Source of the DNA: Variovorax sp. OV700 | GTDB taxonomy: Bacteria; Pseudomonadota; Gammaproteobacteria; Burkholderiales; Burkholderiaceae_C | Direction of reading: 5' to 3' | NCBI RefSeq assembly: GCF_900099805.1 | Contig: NZ_FNDR01000006.1 | Location: 248,001-312,000, forward strand | DNA length: 64,000 nt | In this document: one piece after another, positions 19,284 to 31,082 of the stretch | Position numbering within the stretch: the first letter of the stretch is position 1 | Layout of the letters: every line of letters begins with the position of its first letter | The notes under the pieces: generated by a model | What the model saw: only the letters and a program-made list of their open reading frames with translations | Database searches by the model: none | Told to the model about the DNA's origin: nothing | Translations under genes and position numbers: made by a program

Positions 19284-20846
19284 ATGTCCGATCACCTGAT
19301 TCCCTCTATTCCCACGCCTGCAGCGGCTCCGGCCCCCGCGCCTGCCGTCGACGACAACCAGCTCATCGCTGAGCGCCGCGAAAAGCTCAAGCTGATGCGC
19401 ACCGCGCAGGCCGAGGGCAAGGGCGTTGCGTTCCCGAACGACTTCAAGCCGGGCCACCGCGCCGCCGCGCTGATCGAGGCGCATGGCGCCACTGACGCCG
19501 AAGCGCTCGACGCGCAGGCTGTTGCGGTGAGCGTGGCGGGCCGCATGATGCTCAAGCGCGTGATGGGCAAGGCCAGCTTTGCGACGCTGCAGGACGCCAC
19601 GAGCCGCATCCAGCTCTACGTGACGCGCGATGCCATCGGCGAAGAAGCCTACGCCGAGTTCAAGCGCTGGGACCTGGGCGACATCGTCGGTGCCGAAGGC
19701 ACGCTGATGAAGACCAAGACCGGCGAACTCTCGGTCAAGGTAACCCGCTTGCGCCTGCTCACCAAAAGCCTGCGTCCGCTGCCCGACAAGTTCCACGGCA
19801 TGGCCGACCAGGAGCAGAAGTACCGCCAGCGCTACGTCGACCTGATCACCGATGAAGCGGCGCGCGTGCGCTTCACTGCGCGCAGCAAGGCCGTGAGCGC
19901 CCTGCGCGAGTTCATGGTGGCCAACGACTTCCTCGAAGTCGAAACGCCGATGCTGCATCCCATTCCTGGCGGTGCCAACGCCAAGCCCTTCAAGACGCAC
20001 CACAACGCGCTCGACCAGGAGATGTTCCTGCGCATCGCGCCCGAGCTCTACCTCAAGCGGCTGATCGTCGGTGGCTTCGAGCGCGTGTTCGAAATCAACC
20101 GGAGCTACCGCAACGAGGGCATCTCGGTGAGGCACAACCCCGAGTTCACGATGATGGAGTTCTACGCGGCCTACTGGAACTACCGCGACCTGATGGACTT
20201 CACCGAGACGCTGATCCGCACCATCGCCGACAAGGCCGTGGGCACCCAGCAGCTCACCTACCAGGGCAAGCCAGTCGACCTGACCCAGCCCTTCGAGCGC
20301 CTGACGATCCGCGAAGCCATCCTCAAGCACACCGAGGCCGGTGATGGCGTCGACGACAGCACCTGGCTCATCAATGCGCTGCGCAAGATCGGCCTCAGCG
20401 AAGAAAAAGACAAGCTCTCGCAGCGCAGCCTTGCCAGCCTGCAGGTGATGTACTTCGAAGAGACGGTCGAAGAGAAGCTCTGGCAGCCGACCTTCATCAT
20501 GGAGCATCCGACCGAGATCTCGCCGCTGGCGCGCGCCAACGACGAACGCCCGGAAGTGACCGAGCGCTTCGAGCTCTACATCACGGGCCGCGAGTTCGGC
20601 AACGGCTTCAGCGAGCTCAACGACGCCGAAGACCAGGCCGCGCGCTTCAACGCGCAGGTGGCCGCCAAGGACAGCGGCGACGACGAAGCCATGTTCTACG
20701 ACCACGACTTCGTGCGTGCGCTCGAATACGGCATGCCGCCTACCGGCGGCTGCGGCATCGGCATCGACCGGCTGATGATGCTGCTGACCGATTCGCCGAG
20801 CATCCGCGACGTGATCCTGTTCCCGGCGCTGCGCAGGGAATCTTGA
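19284..20846 (+). CDS. lysS: Lysyl-tRNA synthetase (class II)
   Basis: Charges tRNA-Lys. 520 residues: an N-terminal anticodon-binding OB fold ([20 protein letters not shown]) and a class II catalytic core with motif 2 [13 protein letters not shown] and motif 3 [13 protein letters not shown] near the C-terminus. The ATG at 19284 ([10 protein letters not shown]) is chosen; an upstream ATG at 19248 would add 12 atypical residues. The first 25 residues are a Pro/Ala-rich, probably disordered tail. The stop overlaps the TTG start of the next gene. Confidence 0.97.
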   Translation: MSDHLIPSIPTPAAAPAPAPAVDDNQLIAERREKLKLMRTAQAEGKGVAFPNDFKPGHRAAALIEAHGATDAEALDAQAVAVSVAGRMMLKRVMGKASFATLQDATSRIQLYVTRDAIGEEAYAEFKRWDLGDIVGAEGTLMKTKTGELSVKVTRLRLLTKSLRPLPDKFHGMADQEQKYRQRYVDLITDEAARVRFTARSKAVSALREFMVANDFLEVETPMLHPIPGGANAKPFKTHHNALDQEMFLRIAPELYLKRLIVGGFERVFEINRSYRNEGISVRHNPEFTMMEFYAAYWNYRDLMDFTETLIRTIADKAVGTQQLTYQGKPVDLTQPFERLTIREAILKHTEAGDGVDDSTWLINALRKIGLSEEKDKLSQRSLASLQVMYFEETVEEKLWQPTFIMEHPTEISPLARANDERPEVTERFELYITGREFGNGFSELNDAEDQAARFNAQVAAKDSGDDEAMFYDHDFVRALEYGMPPTGGCGIGIDRLMMLLTDSPSIRDVILFPALRRES

Positions 20847-22111
20847 GCGTGAAGTTACCGTCGTCGCTGCCGACGATCGGCATCGACTTCGGCACCTCCA
20901 ATTCCGCCGTGGCCTGCCGGGTCGATGGCGTGGCCCGGCTGCTGCCCATCGAGGGCACAGCCACCACCCTGCCCACCGCGATCTTCTTCAACGCTGAAGA
21001 CCGTACGACGCACTTCGGCCGCGAGGCCATCGCGCTCTATCTTGCGGGCGTCGAAGGCCGCCTGATGCGCTCGCTGAAGAGCCTGCTCGGCAGCGCGCTG
21101 ATGCAAGAAAAAACGGCCGTCTACGACGGGCTCGTGAGCTTCGAGGACATCATCGCGCGCTTTCTGCGCGAACTCGCCGCACGGGCGGGCCGCGAACTGG
21201 GCCGGGTGCCGGAGCGCGTGGTTATCGGCCGGCCGGTTCATTTCGTGGACGACGATTCCAAGCGCGACGAACGCGCGGAAGAAAGCCTGCGCCACGCGGC
21301 CCGTGCGGCCGGGTTTCGCGACATCGCTTTTCAGCTGGAACCGATTGCCGCGGCCTTCGACTATGAGCAGCGCATCACGAAGGAGTCGCTGGTGCTGATC
21401 GTCGACGTCGGGGGCGGCACCTCCGACTTCACCGTTGTGCGCGTCGGGCCAGACCGCGCCATGCGCGACGACCGCAGCGACGACGTGCTGGCCACCAGCG
21501 GCGTGCACATCGGCGGGACCGACTTCGACCAGCGCCTGAACCTCGATCGCGTCATGCCGGAATTCGGCTTTCGCCACACCGGCGCGCAGGGGCGCGAAGT
21601 GCCGAGCAAGGTCTTTTTCGAGCTCTCGTCCTGGCATCTGATCAACTGGCTCTATGCGGCCAAGGCGGTGCGGCAGGCGAAGGATCTGCGCACCAGCTAC
21701 AGCAACACGCGGCTGCACGACCGGCTGATGGCGGTGCTCGAAGAGCGGCACGGCCATCGCATTGCCAGTGAGGTCGAGCAGGCCAAGATCGATGCCTCGG
21801 TGAGCGATGCGACCAGTGCCATCGACCTTTCGTGCGCAGAGCCGGGCCTGAGCGCGTCGCTCTCGCCCGCCGACATGGCGCAGCAGCTTTCTCCACTGCT
21901 CGAGAACGTCATTGCGTGCGCGCACGCCTGCGTCAAGCGCGCCGGGCTGCGCAGCGGCGACCTCGACGCCATCTATCTGACCGGAGGCTCCTCGGCGCTG
22001 CGGCCGTTCCAGCAGGCCTTGCAGAGGAGCTTTGCCGGCGTCAATCTTGTCGAGGGTGACCTGTTCGGGGGCGTGGCGACCGGGCTGGCCTGCGTGGGGC
22101 CGGCGGCATGA
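20843..22111 (+). CDS. YegD-like Hsp70-family protein
   Basis: A 422-residue actin/Hsp70-fold ATPase resembling E. coli YegD. Phosphate-1 motif [13 protein letters not shown] (about 12-24), phosphate-2 [13 protein letters not shown] (about 186-198), [11 protein letters not shown], and an adenosine motif [11 protein letters not shown] near the C-terminus. It lacks the long substrate-binding domain of DnaK, so a normal DnaJ/GrpE chaperone cycle is unlikely; the function is unknown. The start is either TTG at 20843, overlapping the lysS stop (TTGA), or GTG at 20849; both have AGGGA upstream. It overlaps the next gene by four bases. Confidence 0.85.
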   Translation: MSVKLPSSLPTIGIDFGTSNSAVACRVDGVARLLPIEGTATTLPTAIFFNAEDRTTHFGREAIALYLAGVEGRLMRSLKSLLGSALMQEKTAVYDGLVSFEDIIARFLRELAARAGRELGRVPERVVIGRPVHFVDDDSKRDERAEESLRHAARAAGFRDIAFQLEPIAAAFDYEQRITKESLVLIVDVGGGTSDFTVVRVGPDRAMRDDRSDDVLATSGVHIGGTDFDQRLNLDRVMPEFGFRHTGAQGREVPSKVFFELSSWHLINWLYAAKAVRQAKDLRTSYSNTRLHDRLMAVLEERHGHRIASEVEQAKIDASVSDATSAIDLSCAEPGLSASLSPADMAQQLSPLLENVIACAHACVKRAGLRSGDLDAIYLTGGSSALRPFQQALQRSFAGVNLVEGDLFGGVATGLACVGPAA

Positions 22112-22635
22112 AATACCTCGCGGGGTATCCACCCACCCTGCTGGCTCAGGTTCAGCAACTGGTCGAAACCGAAGGGCTCGCGCCCTTGCTGCGCAGCCGC
22201 TATCCCGGCCCGTTGCACGAGGTGCAGACCGACCGTGCGCTCTACGACTACGTGAGCGAACTCAAGAGCGATTTCATGCGCAAGGCGCCCCCGCTGTCCA
22301 AGGTGGCATTCGACAGCAAGCTGCATGTGATCCGCAATGCGCTCGGCACGCACACCACGGTCTCGCGCGTGCAGGGCAGCAAGCTCAAGGCCAAGCGCGA
22401 AATCCGGGTGGCGAGCCTGTTCAGGGAGGTGCCGCTGGAGTGGCTGCGCATGATCGTGGTCCATGAGCTCGCGCACATGAAGGAGCGGGACCATGACAAG
22501 AGCTTTTATGCGCTGTGCGAGCACATGGAGCCGAGCTACCACCGGCTGGAGTTCGACGTGCGGCTGTACCTGACGCACCTGGACTCAGGCGGCGAGCGGC
22601 TGTGGGCCAATCCGCCGCCGGTCGGCGCGGCGTAA
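22108..22635 (+). CDS. YgjP-like (DUF45) metal-dependent hydrolase
   Basis: A 175-residue protein of the YgjP/WLM-related metallopeptidase-like family. The zinc motif is HELAH (H119, E120, H123) followed by DHDKSFY, where H129 or the Asp could be a further ligand. It overlaps the YegD-like gene by four bases (ATGA), so the two are translationally coupled. The substrate is unknown; the family is annotated as metal-dependent hydrolase or SprT-like, without strong biochemical support. Confidence 0.83.
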   Translation: MKYLAGYPPTLLAQVQQLVETEGLAPLLRSRYPGPLHEVQTDRALYDYVSELKSDFMRKAPPLSKVAFDSKLHVIRNALGTHTTVSRVQGSKLKAKREIRVASLFREVPLEWLRMIVVHELAHMKERDHDKSFYALCEHMEPSYHRLEFDVRLYLTHLDSGGERLWANPPPVGAA

Positions 22636-22642
22636 CGCTTCG

Positions 22643-23746
22643 TCAGGCGCTCACGGGCGACGCGAGTCTGGCCTTCGCCAGCACTTGCCTGGCGCCTTTG
22701 TAGCCTTCCGATTCGACCATCGCGCTCCAGTCGGTCGATGGCGACTCCGGCAGCAGTGCCCGCCGCCGCATCTCGCTCTTTGCGTCAGATTGCCAGCGCC
22801 CTGCCCTGGCTGCCACGGCGAAGCCATCGAGCAACTCGTCGAGTGGCCGGCCATCGCCGATGCTCTGGTTGCACAGCATCGCGAGGTCGCAGCCTGCATC
22901 CAGCGCCGCAAGTGCGGCATCGGCATAGCTCAGCAATTCGCCATCAATGTAGCGCCCCGCCTCCATGCTCAGGTCATCGCTGAAGATGGCACCATCGAAT
23001 GAAAGCCGGCTGCGCAGGATCTCTTTCAGCCAACGGGACGAAAACCCCGCGGGCCGCTTGTCGACTTTCGGATAGATCACGTGCGCCGGCATCACCGCCG
23101 TGAGCGTGCCGGCGAGCCAGTCATAAGGCCGCGCGTCGTCGGCGAGGATCGCCTTGAGGCTGCGCCGATCAACCGGAATTTCCACGTGCGAATCGGCCGT
23201 CACGAAACCATGCCCGGGAAAGTGCTTGCCGCAATGGCGCATGCCCATCTGCAGCATGCCGTGCATCACGTTCTTGGCGAGCAGCGCCACCACGCGCGGG
23301 TCGCGGTGAAAGCTGCGGTCGCCGATCACACTGCTGCCGCCGTAGTCCAGGTCGAGCACCGGCGCAAAGCTGAAGTCGATGCCGCAGGCGCGCAGTTCGG
23401 CGGCAAGAACCTGGCCAGTTGCCGTTGCGGCCTGCGTGGCACGCATGGCATCGCGCATCCACAGTTCGCCAAGTGCACGCATCGAAGGCAGGCGCGTGAA
23501 GCCGTCGGTGCGAAACCGCTGCACGCGGCCGCCTTCGTGATCGACGCAGATCAGCAGGTCGGGGCGGAGAGCCTTCAACTCGGCATTGAGCGCCGCCATC
23601 TGGGCGCGGTCTCGCCAGTTACGGGCGAAATGGATGACGCCGCCCACCAGGGGGTTGGTGACGCGGCGGCGGTCCGCGTCGCTGAGTTCCGTGCCCGCCA
23701 CGTCGATGATGAGGGGCGAGTGATTGCTTGTCGTTGCCAGGGTCAT
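22643..23746 (-). CDS. nagZ: Beta-N-acetylhexosaminidase (GH3)
   Basis: Cytoplasmic glycosidase removing GlcNAc from 1,6-anhydroMurNAc peptides in cell-wall recycling; in other bacteria its products induce AmpC. 367 residues, a single GH3 TIM barrel: [12 protein letters not shown] (substrate Arg), [18 protein letters not shown] with the catalytic His/Asp loop, and FSDDLSMEA whose first Asp is the nucleophile. It is the last gene of the minus-strand supercluster; its ATG overlaps the acpS stop by four bases. Confidence 0.95.
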   Translation of the reverse strand: MTLATTSNHSPLIIDVAGTELSDADRRRVTNPLVGGVIHFARNWRDRAQMAALNAELKALRPDLLICVDHEGGRVQRFRTDGFTRLPSMRALGELWMRDAMRATQAATATGQVLAAELRACGIDFSFAPVLDLDYGGSSVIGDRSFHRDPRVVALLAKNVMHGMLQMGMRHCGKHFPGHGFVTADSHVEIPVDRRSLKAILADDARPYDWLAGTLTAVMPAHVIYPKVDKRPAGFSSRWLKEILRSRLSFDGAIFSDDLSMEAGRYIDGELLSYADAALAALDAGCDLAMLCNQSIGDGRPLDELLDGFAVAARAGRWQSDAKSEMRRRALLPESPSTDWSAMVESEGYKGARQVLAKARLASPVSA

Positions 23747-24144
23747 GCCTCGTTCTTGTATTCGACCACCACGAAACTCGCGGCATATTCGGTTTCGTCG
23801 GTCACCGTGACGTGGGCCGTCAGGCCCTTGGCCTCGAACCAGTCCTTGAGCTCGCCGTGCAGCACGATGACGGGCTTGCCGCTGGGCAGGTTCGCGATCT
23901 CGCAGAGCCGCCAGCTCATCGGCATGCGCATGCCCAGGCCAATGGCCTTGCTGAAGGCCTCCTTGGCGGAAAAACGCGTCGCAAGATAGCTCAGACCGCG
24001 CTTGGGCCAGCGCGCGCTGCGGGCTTTCCAGACCGCGAATTCGGCGTCGCTCAGCACCCGGTGGGCAAAGCGCTCGCCCTGGCGCTCGAACGTTGCGCCG
24101 ATACGCCGCAGGTCGCAGATGTCGGTGCCGATGCCGTAGATCAT
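23743..24144 (-). CDS. acpS: Holo-[acyl-carrier-protein] synthase
   Basis: Transfers 4'-phosphopantetheine from CoA to Ser of ACP; the target acpP lies at 37 kb in the same supercluster. 133 residues with [12 protein letters not shown] (Mg-binding Asp at 8) and [12 protein letters not shown] (Mg-binding Glu). The frame extends 32 codons further upstream, but those residues are unlike the family, so the ATG at 24144 is taken. It lies 13 bases after pdxJ. Confidence 0.95.
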   Translation of the reverse strand: MIYGIGTDICDLRRIGATFERQGERFAHRVLSDAEFAVWKARSARWPKRGLSYLATRFSAKEAFSKAIGLGMRMPMSWRLCEIANLPSGKPVIVLHGELKDWFEAKGLTAHVTVTDETEYAASFVVVEYKNEA

Positions 24145-24157
24145 TCCGCTTGCGCGT

Positions 24158-24925
24158 TCACTGCGCCTCTTGGATGCAGCGGAGGTATTCCCGCGTCGTG
24201 GCGGCGTAGCCGAGCTCGAGCGCATCGGCGATGAAGGCATGGCCGATCGAGACCTCCTGGACGCCGCGAACGGCGCGCAGAAACGCTGTGAGGTTGTCGC
24301 GGCTCAAGTCGTGGCCCGCATTGACGCCAAGGCCCGCCGCCTCTGCGGCGCGCGCCGATTCGACATAGCGCGCGAGCACGGCCTGCTCGTTCGGCGTGCC
24401 ACGCGATGCGGCATAGCCTTCGGTGTACAGCTCGACGCGGTCCGCGCCCACTTCCTTGGCCGCAGCCATCAATTCCGGAATGGGGTCCATGAACAGGCTC
24501 ACGCGCACGCCCAGGGCCTTGGCCTCGGCAATCAAGGGACGCAGGCGCTCGGCGTCTTCCGGAAAGCTCCAGCCGTGGTCGCTGGTCGACTGAGTCTCGC
24601 TATCGGGCACAAAGGTGGCTTGGTGCGGCTTGAACTCGCGCACGAAGTCCATCAGGTTGTGGAACGGATTGCCTTCGATGTTGAATTCGATCGCCGGCCA
24701 GTCCTTGGCGAGTAGCGCGGACAGGTCGCTCACGTCGTGCGCGCGGATATGTCGCGCATCCGGCCGTGGATGCACGGTGATGCCCTGCGCGCCCGCGGCG
24801 AGGCAGGCATTGGCGGCCACAAGCACGCTCGGAATGCCGAGAGCGCGCGTGTTGCGCACCAGGGCCACCTTGTTCAGGTTGACCGACAGCGAAGTGGTAG
24901 CGGAATGGCCGGATGTTGTGCTCAT
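24158..24925 (-). CDS. pdxJ: Pyridoxine 5'-phosphate synthase
   Basis: Condenses 1-deoxyxylulose 5-phosphate with 3-amino-2-oxopropyl phosphate to form PNP, the last ring-forming step of vitamin B6 synthesis. 255 residues: [26 protein letters not shown] (catalytic His), EFNIEGNP and [10 protein letters not shown] are all family segments. A longer in-frame start exists at 24979, but it would run through the 3' end of recO; the ATG at 24925 overlaps the recO stop by four bases. Confidence 0.96.
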   Translation of the reverse strand: MSTTSGHSATTSLSVNLNKVALVRNTRALGIPSVLVAANACLAAGAQGITVHPRPDARHIRAHDVSDLSALLAKDWPAIEFNIEGNPFHNLMDFVREFKPHQATFVPDSETQSTSDHGWSFPEDAERLRPLIAEAKALGVRVSLFMDPIPELMAAAKEVGADRVELYTEGYAASRGTPNEQAVLARYVESARAAEAAGLGVNAGHDLSRDNLTAFLRAVRGVQEVSIGHAFIADALELGYAATTREYLRCIQEAQ

Positions 24926-25695
24926 AGGGCTTGCAAATCTCTCATCATCTGCCGCGTGCGCAGCGTGGACACACCGCAATGGTAGTTGAGCAAGGTGCGC
25001 AGCTGGTTCCTGAGGGCACTGTTGCTGCCGGCGTTCATGATCGCGATCTCGCGCAGCGTGGCGGTGAACGGCGCGCGGTCGTCCAGCACGCCCTGCAGCG
25101 ACTGCCAGTCGGCGCCAGCCAGCGCGGCCTCGTCGTCACCCGCCAGCCGCAGGCCGGCCTCCGGCACCAGGGTGTAGCGTTGGTCGGCCACCAGTGGCTC
25201 GAGCGTGAGGGTCTGCACGTCGAGCGACGGCAAGAGGCCCACTTCGCGCAGCAGCAGCAGCTCGAAGGCGCGCAACGCGGCGGCGTGGGTGGCCGCCTGT
25301 GCACCGGCATGCTCGCTGGCCAGCACCTGCACCACGCCTGCATAGGCGTCGAACAGGGCTTCATGGGCGTCGTCTCGCGCCAGAAGGCGCAGCAGCAGTT
25401 CGTTGACGTAATAGCCCGAAAGCAGCGCCTCGCCGGTCGGCATGACGTGACCGCCCATCCACTCGGCGCCCTTGAGCGTGCGGATTTCAGCGTCGCCGCC
25501 GTAGTTGAGCTGCAGCGGCTGCAGCGGAAGCAGCACCGGCCTGAAATTGGAGCTCGGCCGCTTCGCCCCCTTGGCCACCAGCGCGATACGCCCGTGGTGC
25601 CGGGTGAAGACTTCCAGGATCAGGCTCGATTCGCTCCAGTCGTAGCGATGGAGCACATACGCCGGTTCGTGCGAAACGCGGTGGGCAGTCGCCAC
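24922..25695 (-). CDS. recO: DNA repair protein RecO
   Basis: Mediator loading RecA on SSB-coated gaps together with RecR. 257 residues: an N-terminal OB-fold ([20 protein letters not shown], then [13 protein letters not shown]) and a helical C-terminal domain without a clear Cys4 zinc site. The start is a GTG one base after the era stop; the ATG three bases upstream is in another frame. Context era-recO-pdxJ-acpS is classic for proteobacteria. Confidence 0.94.
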   Translation of the reverse strand: MATAHRVSHEPAYVLHRYDWSESSLILEVFTRHHGRIALVAKGAKRPSSNFRPVLLPLQPLQLNYGGDAEIRTLKGAEWMGGHVMPTGEALLSGYYVNELLLRLLARDDAHEALFDAYAGVVQVLASEHAGAQAATHAAALRAFELLLLREVGLLPSLDVQTLTLEPLVADQRYTLVPEAGLRLAGDDEAALAGADWQSLQGVLDDRAPFTATLREIAIMNAGSNSALRNQLRTLLNYHCGVSTLRTRQMMRDLQAL

Positions 25696-25696
25696 T

Positions 25697-26662
25697 TCAT
25701 TCGTAACCGAACGAGCGCACGCGGGCCTCGTCGTCGGCCCAGCCGGAGCGCACTTTCACCCACAGTTCGAGAAAAACCTTGGCGTCGGCCAGCTTTTCGA
25801 GCTCGACGCGGGTTTCCATGCCGATGCGTTTGATGCGCTCGCCCTTGTCGCCGATCACCATGGCCTTGTGGCCATCGCGCTCGACCACGATCGTGGCGGC
25901 AATGCGCAAGAGGCGCTTCTGGCCCTTCTTCTGCGGCGGCTCTTCCTCGAACTTGTCGATGATCACCGTCGAGGTATAGGGCAGTTCATCGCCGGTGAGG
26001 CGGAACAGCTTTTCGCGCACCAGTTCGCCCGCGAGGAATTTCTCGCTGCGGTCTGTGAGTTCGTCTTCGGCGTAGAACCAGGGCTGTTCGGGCAGGTATT
26101 TTTCGCAGATGCCGAACAGGCGCTCGACGTCCTTGGAATTCTTGGCCGACATCGGCACGAACTCGGCGAAGGGGTGCTTCGCCTGCATGGTCTGCAGCCA
26201 GGGTGCGATGTCGCCGCGGCGGTGCACGTTGTCGAGCTTGTTGGCCAGAAGCACGGTCGGAATGCCCTTGCCGAGCAGTTTGAGCACCCGCTCGTCGGCG
26301 GGCGTGAAGCTGCCCGCCTCGACCACGAAAAGAATCAGGTCCACATCGCCGACCGCGCCCTGCACGGTCTTGTTGAGCGACTTGTTGAGCGCGTTGGCGT
26401 GCAGGGTCTGGAAACCCGGCGTATCGACGAACACGAACTGGGTTGCACCGATAGTGCGCATGCCCGTGATGCGGTGCCGCGTGGTCTGTGCCTTGCGCGA
26501 GGTGATGCTGATCTTCTGGCCCACCAGCGCGTTGAGCAGCGTCGACTTGCCCACGTTGGGCTTGCCCACAATGGCCACCAGGCCGCAGTGCCGGGGCCCG
26601 GTGGGGACCGTATCTCCCGCTGCGTCTTCGGGAGTTGCTGCTGAATTTATAGCGTCGTTCAT
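25697..26662 (-). CDS. era: GTPase Era
   Basis: 16S rRNA-binding GTPase for 30S maturation. 321 residues: G1 [13 protein letters not shown]3 [10 protein letters not shown]4 NKLDNV, then a C-terminal KH domain ([20 protein letters not shown]). About 25 N-terminal residues ([20 protein letters not shown]) precede the G domain and are a low-complexity lineage extension. The ATG at 26662 is chosen; the open frame upstream runs inside rnc. It follows rnc by eight bases. Confidence 0.96.
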   Translation of the reverse strand: MNDAINSAATPEDAAGDTVPTGPRHCGLVAIVGKPNVGKSTLLNALVGQKISITSRKAQTTRHRITGMRTIGATQFVFVDTPGFQTLHANALNKSLNKTVQGAVGDVDLILFVVEAGSFTPADERVLKLLGKGIPTVLLANKLDNVHRRGDIAPWLQTMQAKHPFAEFVPMSAKNSKDVERLFGICEKYLPEQPWFYAEDELTDRSEKFLAGELVREKLFRLTGDELPYTSTVIIDKFEEEPPQKKGQKRLLRIAATIVVERDGHKAMVIGDKGERIKRIGMETRVELEKLADAKVFLELWVKVRSGWADDEARVRSFGYE

Positions 26663-26670
26663 TTCTGGTT

Positions 26671-27357
26671 TCACGCGGCTCCGCGTGCCTTGAGCCGGAT
26701 CAACATGGCTGCCGCGGCAGCCTGCTCGCCGGCGCGTCGCGAGCCACCGATGCCGCGTTCGCGCAGGCCCAGCTCGGGCACCTCGCACTCGACATCGAAA
26801 GTCTGTTTGTGCGCGGCACCGAGCGTGGCCGCCACGCGGTACACCGGCAACTTCATTTTGTGGCCCTGGAGCCATTCCTGCAATTCGGTCTTCGGATCCT
26901 TGGCAACCGCGTCCATGCGCGGGTTGATCTCGACCGACTCGTAAAGCCGGCGCACCAGCGCCTCCGCGGCCGCAAAGCCCGCGTCGAGGTAGACCGCGCC
27001 GATCAGCGCTTCGAGCGCATCGGCCAGGATCGAAGGCCGGCTGGGCCCGCCCGAGCGCGCCTCGCCTTCGCCGAGCCGCAGCAGCGGCGACAGCTGCAGT
27101 TCCAGCGCCAGGCGATGCAGGGTGTCCTGCTTGACCAGGTTGGCCCGCACGCGCGACAGGTCGCCTTCGGGCAGGGCCGAGAGGCGGGTGTAGAGCAGGT
27201 GCGAGACCGCGAGATTGAGCACCGAGTCGCCGAGAAACTCGAGGCGCTCGTTGTGGTCAGCCGAAAAACTGCGGTGCGTGAGCGCGAGCTGAAGCAGCCG
27301 CGGGTCGGAGAACGAATGCTTGAGGCGCTCCTGCAGCGCCGCGAGGCTGCCGTCCAC
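26671..27357 (-). CDS. rnc: Ribonuclease III
   Basis: Double-strand-specific endonuclease for rRNA and mRNA processing. 228 residues: the catalytic signature [17 protein letters not shown] at about 37-53, [15 protein letters not shown] with the second acidic cluster, then a dsRNA-binding domain (about 155-225). The start is GTG (27357), giving [12 protein letters not shown]. It lies 17 bases after the DUF4845 gene and shortly before era, an operon conserved from E. coli to beta-proteobacteria. Confidence 0.96.
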   Translation of the reverse strand: MDGSLAALQERLKHSFSDPRLLQLALTHRSFSADHNERLEFLGDSVLNLAVSHLLYTRLSALPEGDLSRVRANLVKQDTLHRLALELQLSPLLRLGEGEARSGGPSRPSILADALEALIGAVYLDAGFAAAEALVRRLYESVEINPRMDAVAKDPKTELQEWLQGHKMKLPVYRVAATLGAAHKQTFDVECEVPELGLRERGIGGSRRAGEQAAAAAMLIRLKARGAA

Positions 27358-27374
27358 CTTGCGTGTCGCCGCGT

Positions 27375-27743
27375 TCAGCGGGTCTCGCCTTTGTACTTGA
27401 GCACCAGAAAGGCCGGGCCGAACAGGGGAATCTCCCGCTCGTAGGCATACGACACGACGACCTTGTCGCCGACCTTCTTGATGTCGAGATCCTTGCCGGA
27501 GACCGACTTGAAGTCGTCGATGGCCTGCGCCCGGTCGAAGATGGCGCGCACTTCAGGCACGGTGGTGCCTTCCTTGGCCTTGTTGGCGGCCTTGTCGATC
27601 GCCTGGTATTCGATCAGTGTCGGGATGACCTGCGCGACGACGACGCCCAGGCAACCCAGCACCACGGCGACAAACACCAGACCGATGAACGAGATGCCGC
27701 GCTGGTGCGCGGCCCTGCTGCGGATGGACCGATTAGCTCTCAT
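27375..27743 (-). CDS. DUF4845-type small membrane protein
   Basis: A 122-residue protein of a family found between lepB and rnc in beta- and gammaproteobacteria. Basic N-terminus (RSRAAHQRG), one transmembrane helix at about 24-44 ([20 protein letters not shown]), then a roughly 75-residue soluble domain. The RGISFIG start and helix resemble a type IV pilin N-terminus, but no prepilin cleavage site with a glutamate at +5 is clear. The function is unknown; the position suggests a link with signal peptidase I or the envelope. Confidence 0.82.
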   Translation of the reverse strand: MRANRSIRSRAAHQRGISFIGLVFVAVVLGCLGVVVAQVIPTLIEYQAIDKAANKAKEGTTVPEVRAIFDRAQAIDDFKSVSGKDLDIKKVGDKVVVSYAYEREIPLFGPAFLVLKYKGETR

Positions 27744-27774
27744 GCCCTCTTACCCCTCGAACAATGCTGACTGC

Positions 27775-28740
27775 TTATTGGAATGGACCGATGCGACCCA
27801 GGTCGCCGAAGTTCATCCAGACGAAGAACGCCCTGCCTACGATGTTCTTGTCCGGCACGAAACCCCAGAAACGCGAGTCCGCCGAATTATCGCGGTTGTC
27901 GCCCATCATGAAGTAGTTGCCGGCGGGCACCTTGCAAACCACGCCTTCGACGGAGTAGCGGCAGTTTTCGCGAAACGGGAAGTCGGCGGCGCCCTGGACG
28001 AAGGCCGGGCCGGCATCGTCGTTGAGCAACCTGTGCTGCTTGCCGCCGAGGTCTTCGTTGAACTGCTTGAGCAGGCGCATCGAATCGCTGTCGAGATAGT
28101 CGGGCATCGAGGACTTGGAGACCGGCTGCCCGTTGATGGTGAGCTTCTTGTTCAGGTAGGCCACCTCGTCGCCGGGAATGCCGACCACGCGCTTGATGTA
28201 GTCCATGCTCGGCTTGGGCGGGTAGCGGAACACGACCACGTCGCCGCGCGCCAGCGGTGTGCCGTCGGTGATCTTGGTATTGATGACCGGCAAGCGCAGG
28301 CCGTAGGTGAACTTGTTGACCAGGATCAAATCGCCGGTCAGCAGCGTCGGCATCATCGAGCCTGACGGAATCTTGAAGGGCTCGTAAAGGAACGAGCGCA
28401 GCAGGAACACCACCAGGATGACCGGGAACAGCCCGGCCGTCCAGTCGAGCCACCACGGCTGCATGAGCAGGCGATCGCTGGCCTTGGCATCGGCCGTGTC
28501 GACCTGCGTGATGCCCTGGCCGGCCAGGCGCGCGTTGCGTTCGTGGAGCGAGGTTTCGAGCGCGGCGGCGGCGCGCTCGCGCCGGGGCTGGAAGTAGAAG
28601 CGCTCGGCCAGCCAGTAAAGCCCGGTGACCACGGTGGCCAGGAACAGCAGCAGTGCGAAGTTGCCTTCGATGGCGCCAAAGTACCAGGCACCGACGTAGC
28701 TGGCAAAGGCCGCGAGGACCAAAGTAGTGATGAATGCCAT
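27775..28740 (-). CDS. lepB: Signal peptidase I
   Basis: Inner-membrane serine protease (S26) that removes signal peptides from exported proteins. 321 residues: transmembrane helices at about 2-20, 28-44 and 101-117, catalytic Ser128 in PSGSMMPTLL, general-base Lys183 in YIKRVVGIPGDEV, and the conserved GDNRDNSADSRFWG box. The ATG at 28740 is taken because it opens directly onto the first membrane segment; the open frame further upstream belongs to the lepA end. It lies nine bases after lepA, the usual lepA-lepB pair. Confidence 0.96.
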   Translation of the reverse strand: MAFITTLVLAAFASYVGAWYFGAIEGNFALLLFLATVVTGLYWLAERFYFQPRRERAAAALETSLHERNARLAGQGITQVDTADAKASDRLLMQPWWLDWTAGLFPVILVVFLLRSFLYEPFKIPSGSMMPTLLTGDLILVNKFTYGLRLPVINTKITDGTPLARGDVVVFRYPPKPSMDYIKRVVGIPGDEVAYLNKKLTINGQPVSKSSMPDYLDSDSMRLLKQFNEDLGGKQHRLLNDDAGPAFVQGAADFPFRENCRYSVEGVVCKVPAGNYFMMGDNRDNSADSRFWGFVPDKNIVGRAFFVWMNFGDLGRIGPFQ

Positions 28741-28748
28741 TTTTGAGA

Positions 28749-30560
<1,812 letters not shown>

Positions 30561-30615
30561 CAACGGGGACGCTTAAGTACTTGAATTGGCTCGTGCGCAG
30601 AGTGCGACAGGCAAG

Positions 30616-30646
30616 AAAAAAGGGCGCGTCTTCTGGAGACGCGCCC
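30616..30646 (-). terminator. Strong intrinsic terminator just upstream of lepA
   Basis: On the minus strand GGGCGCGTCT / AGACGCGCCC forms a perfect 10-bp stem with a five-base loop, followed by six T. It therefore stops leftward transcription only 56 bases before the lepA ATG. Because a separate terminator already follows mucD, this one must belong to a short leader or small transcript starting between about 30650 and 31030, or act as an attenuator of lepA. Confidence 0.85.
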
Positions 30647-30773
30647 TGAACCAACAAGCAATGGCAACTGCAGTAGTTGGAACTTCATTGTAGGCAAAAA
30701 GGGAGGCACGTACATCCGGGGACAGGGTCGAAACGGGTCGTTGCAGGTCCACAACATCAAAGATATAAACAAC

Positions 30774-30782
30774 TTATCCACA
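30774..30782 (+). promoter_or_regulatory. Perfect DnaA-box match (TTATCCACA)
   Basis: TTATCCACA equals the strong consensus DnaA binding site. Weaker matches sharing the CCACA core lie at 30745-30753 (AGGTCCACA) and, inverted, at 30822-30830 (TGTGGAGCA). The flanks are AT-rich (AAAGATATAAACAAC). No dnaA, dnaN or gyrB gene is near, so this is not the usual origin context. Confidence 0.4.
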
Positions 30783-30910
30783 GGATCGGTGGAGCACTCT
30801 ATGAACAACTTGTGGGCGATCTGTGGAGCATCGGTGGACTGCTGTCTGACATCTCGCATGGTGGAGGAAACCCCCCTCCTTATGCACGGACTCAGCGCCC
30901 AATGAACCCT

Positions 30911-30941
30911 ATTCTACCGAAAACCGTCCTAAGCCCCTCAA
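30911..30941 (-). promoter_or_regulatory. Candidate sigma-70 promoter for the lepA leader
   Basis: On the minus strand TAGAAT (30911-30916) matches five of six -10 positions; TTGAGG (30936-30941) lies 19 bases upstream, which is a long spacer. It would start a transcript near 30904 running through the leader terminator into lepA. Confidence 0.35.
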
Positions 30942-31027
30942 CAAGTTAGTGAACGCAAACAAGACTGACGCATTTTCAGCCCAGAAAATTTTTTTGAAAC
31001 CGCGCGCTCGAGCGTCGCAAACACCTC

Positions 31028-31063
31028 AAAAAAAGGCCCCAAACCCGACTGACGGGTGGGGCC
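31028..31063 (-). terminator. Intrinsic terminator after mucD
   Basis: On the minus strand GGCCCCA and CCCG pair with CGGGT-TTGGGGCC around a five-base loop, with a two-base bulge, and a run of seven T follows. It begins about 20 bases after the mucD stop and should close the rpoE-mucABD transcript. Confidence 0.85.
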
Positions 31064-31082
31064 ACTTGACGGCAGCGCCAGA

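Larger units (their letters stand above)
30647..31027 (-). other. Gap between mucD and lepA: leader region, no confident gene
   Basis: This roughly 380-base stretch is AT-richer than its surroundings and shows no codon bias. It contains a possible TAGAAT -10 (30911-30916, minus), a purine-rich AAGGAGGGGGG that could be a ribosome site or the left arm of a small hairpin with TTTCCTCC, and a perfect DnaA-box match. A 99-codon open frame from an ATG at 30859 to 30560 crosses the terminator and ends on the lepA start codon (TGATG); its composition is not protein-like and it is not called as a gene. Confidence 0.5.

Noticed and set aside
30740..30835. Replication origin (oriC)
   Set aside because: Only one perfect DnaA box and no dnaA, dnaN, rpmH or parAB neighbourhood; kept only as a site of interest.
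30677..30949. A 90-codon open frame on the plus strand between lepA and mucD
   Set aside because: It opposes all neighbours, has no ribosome site or codon bias, and overlaps the leader elements; the residue composition does not look like a real protein.
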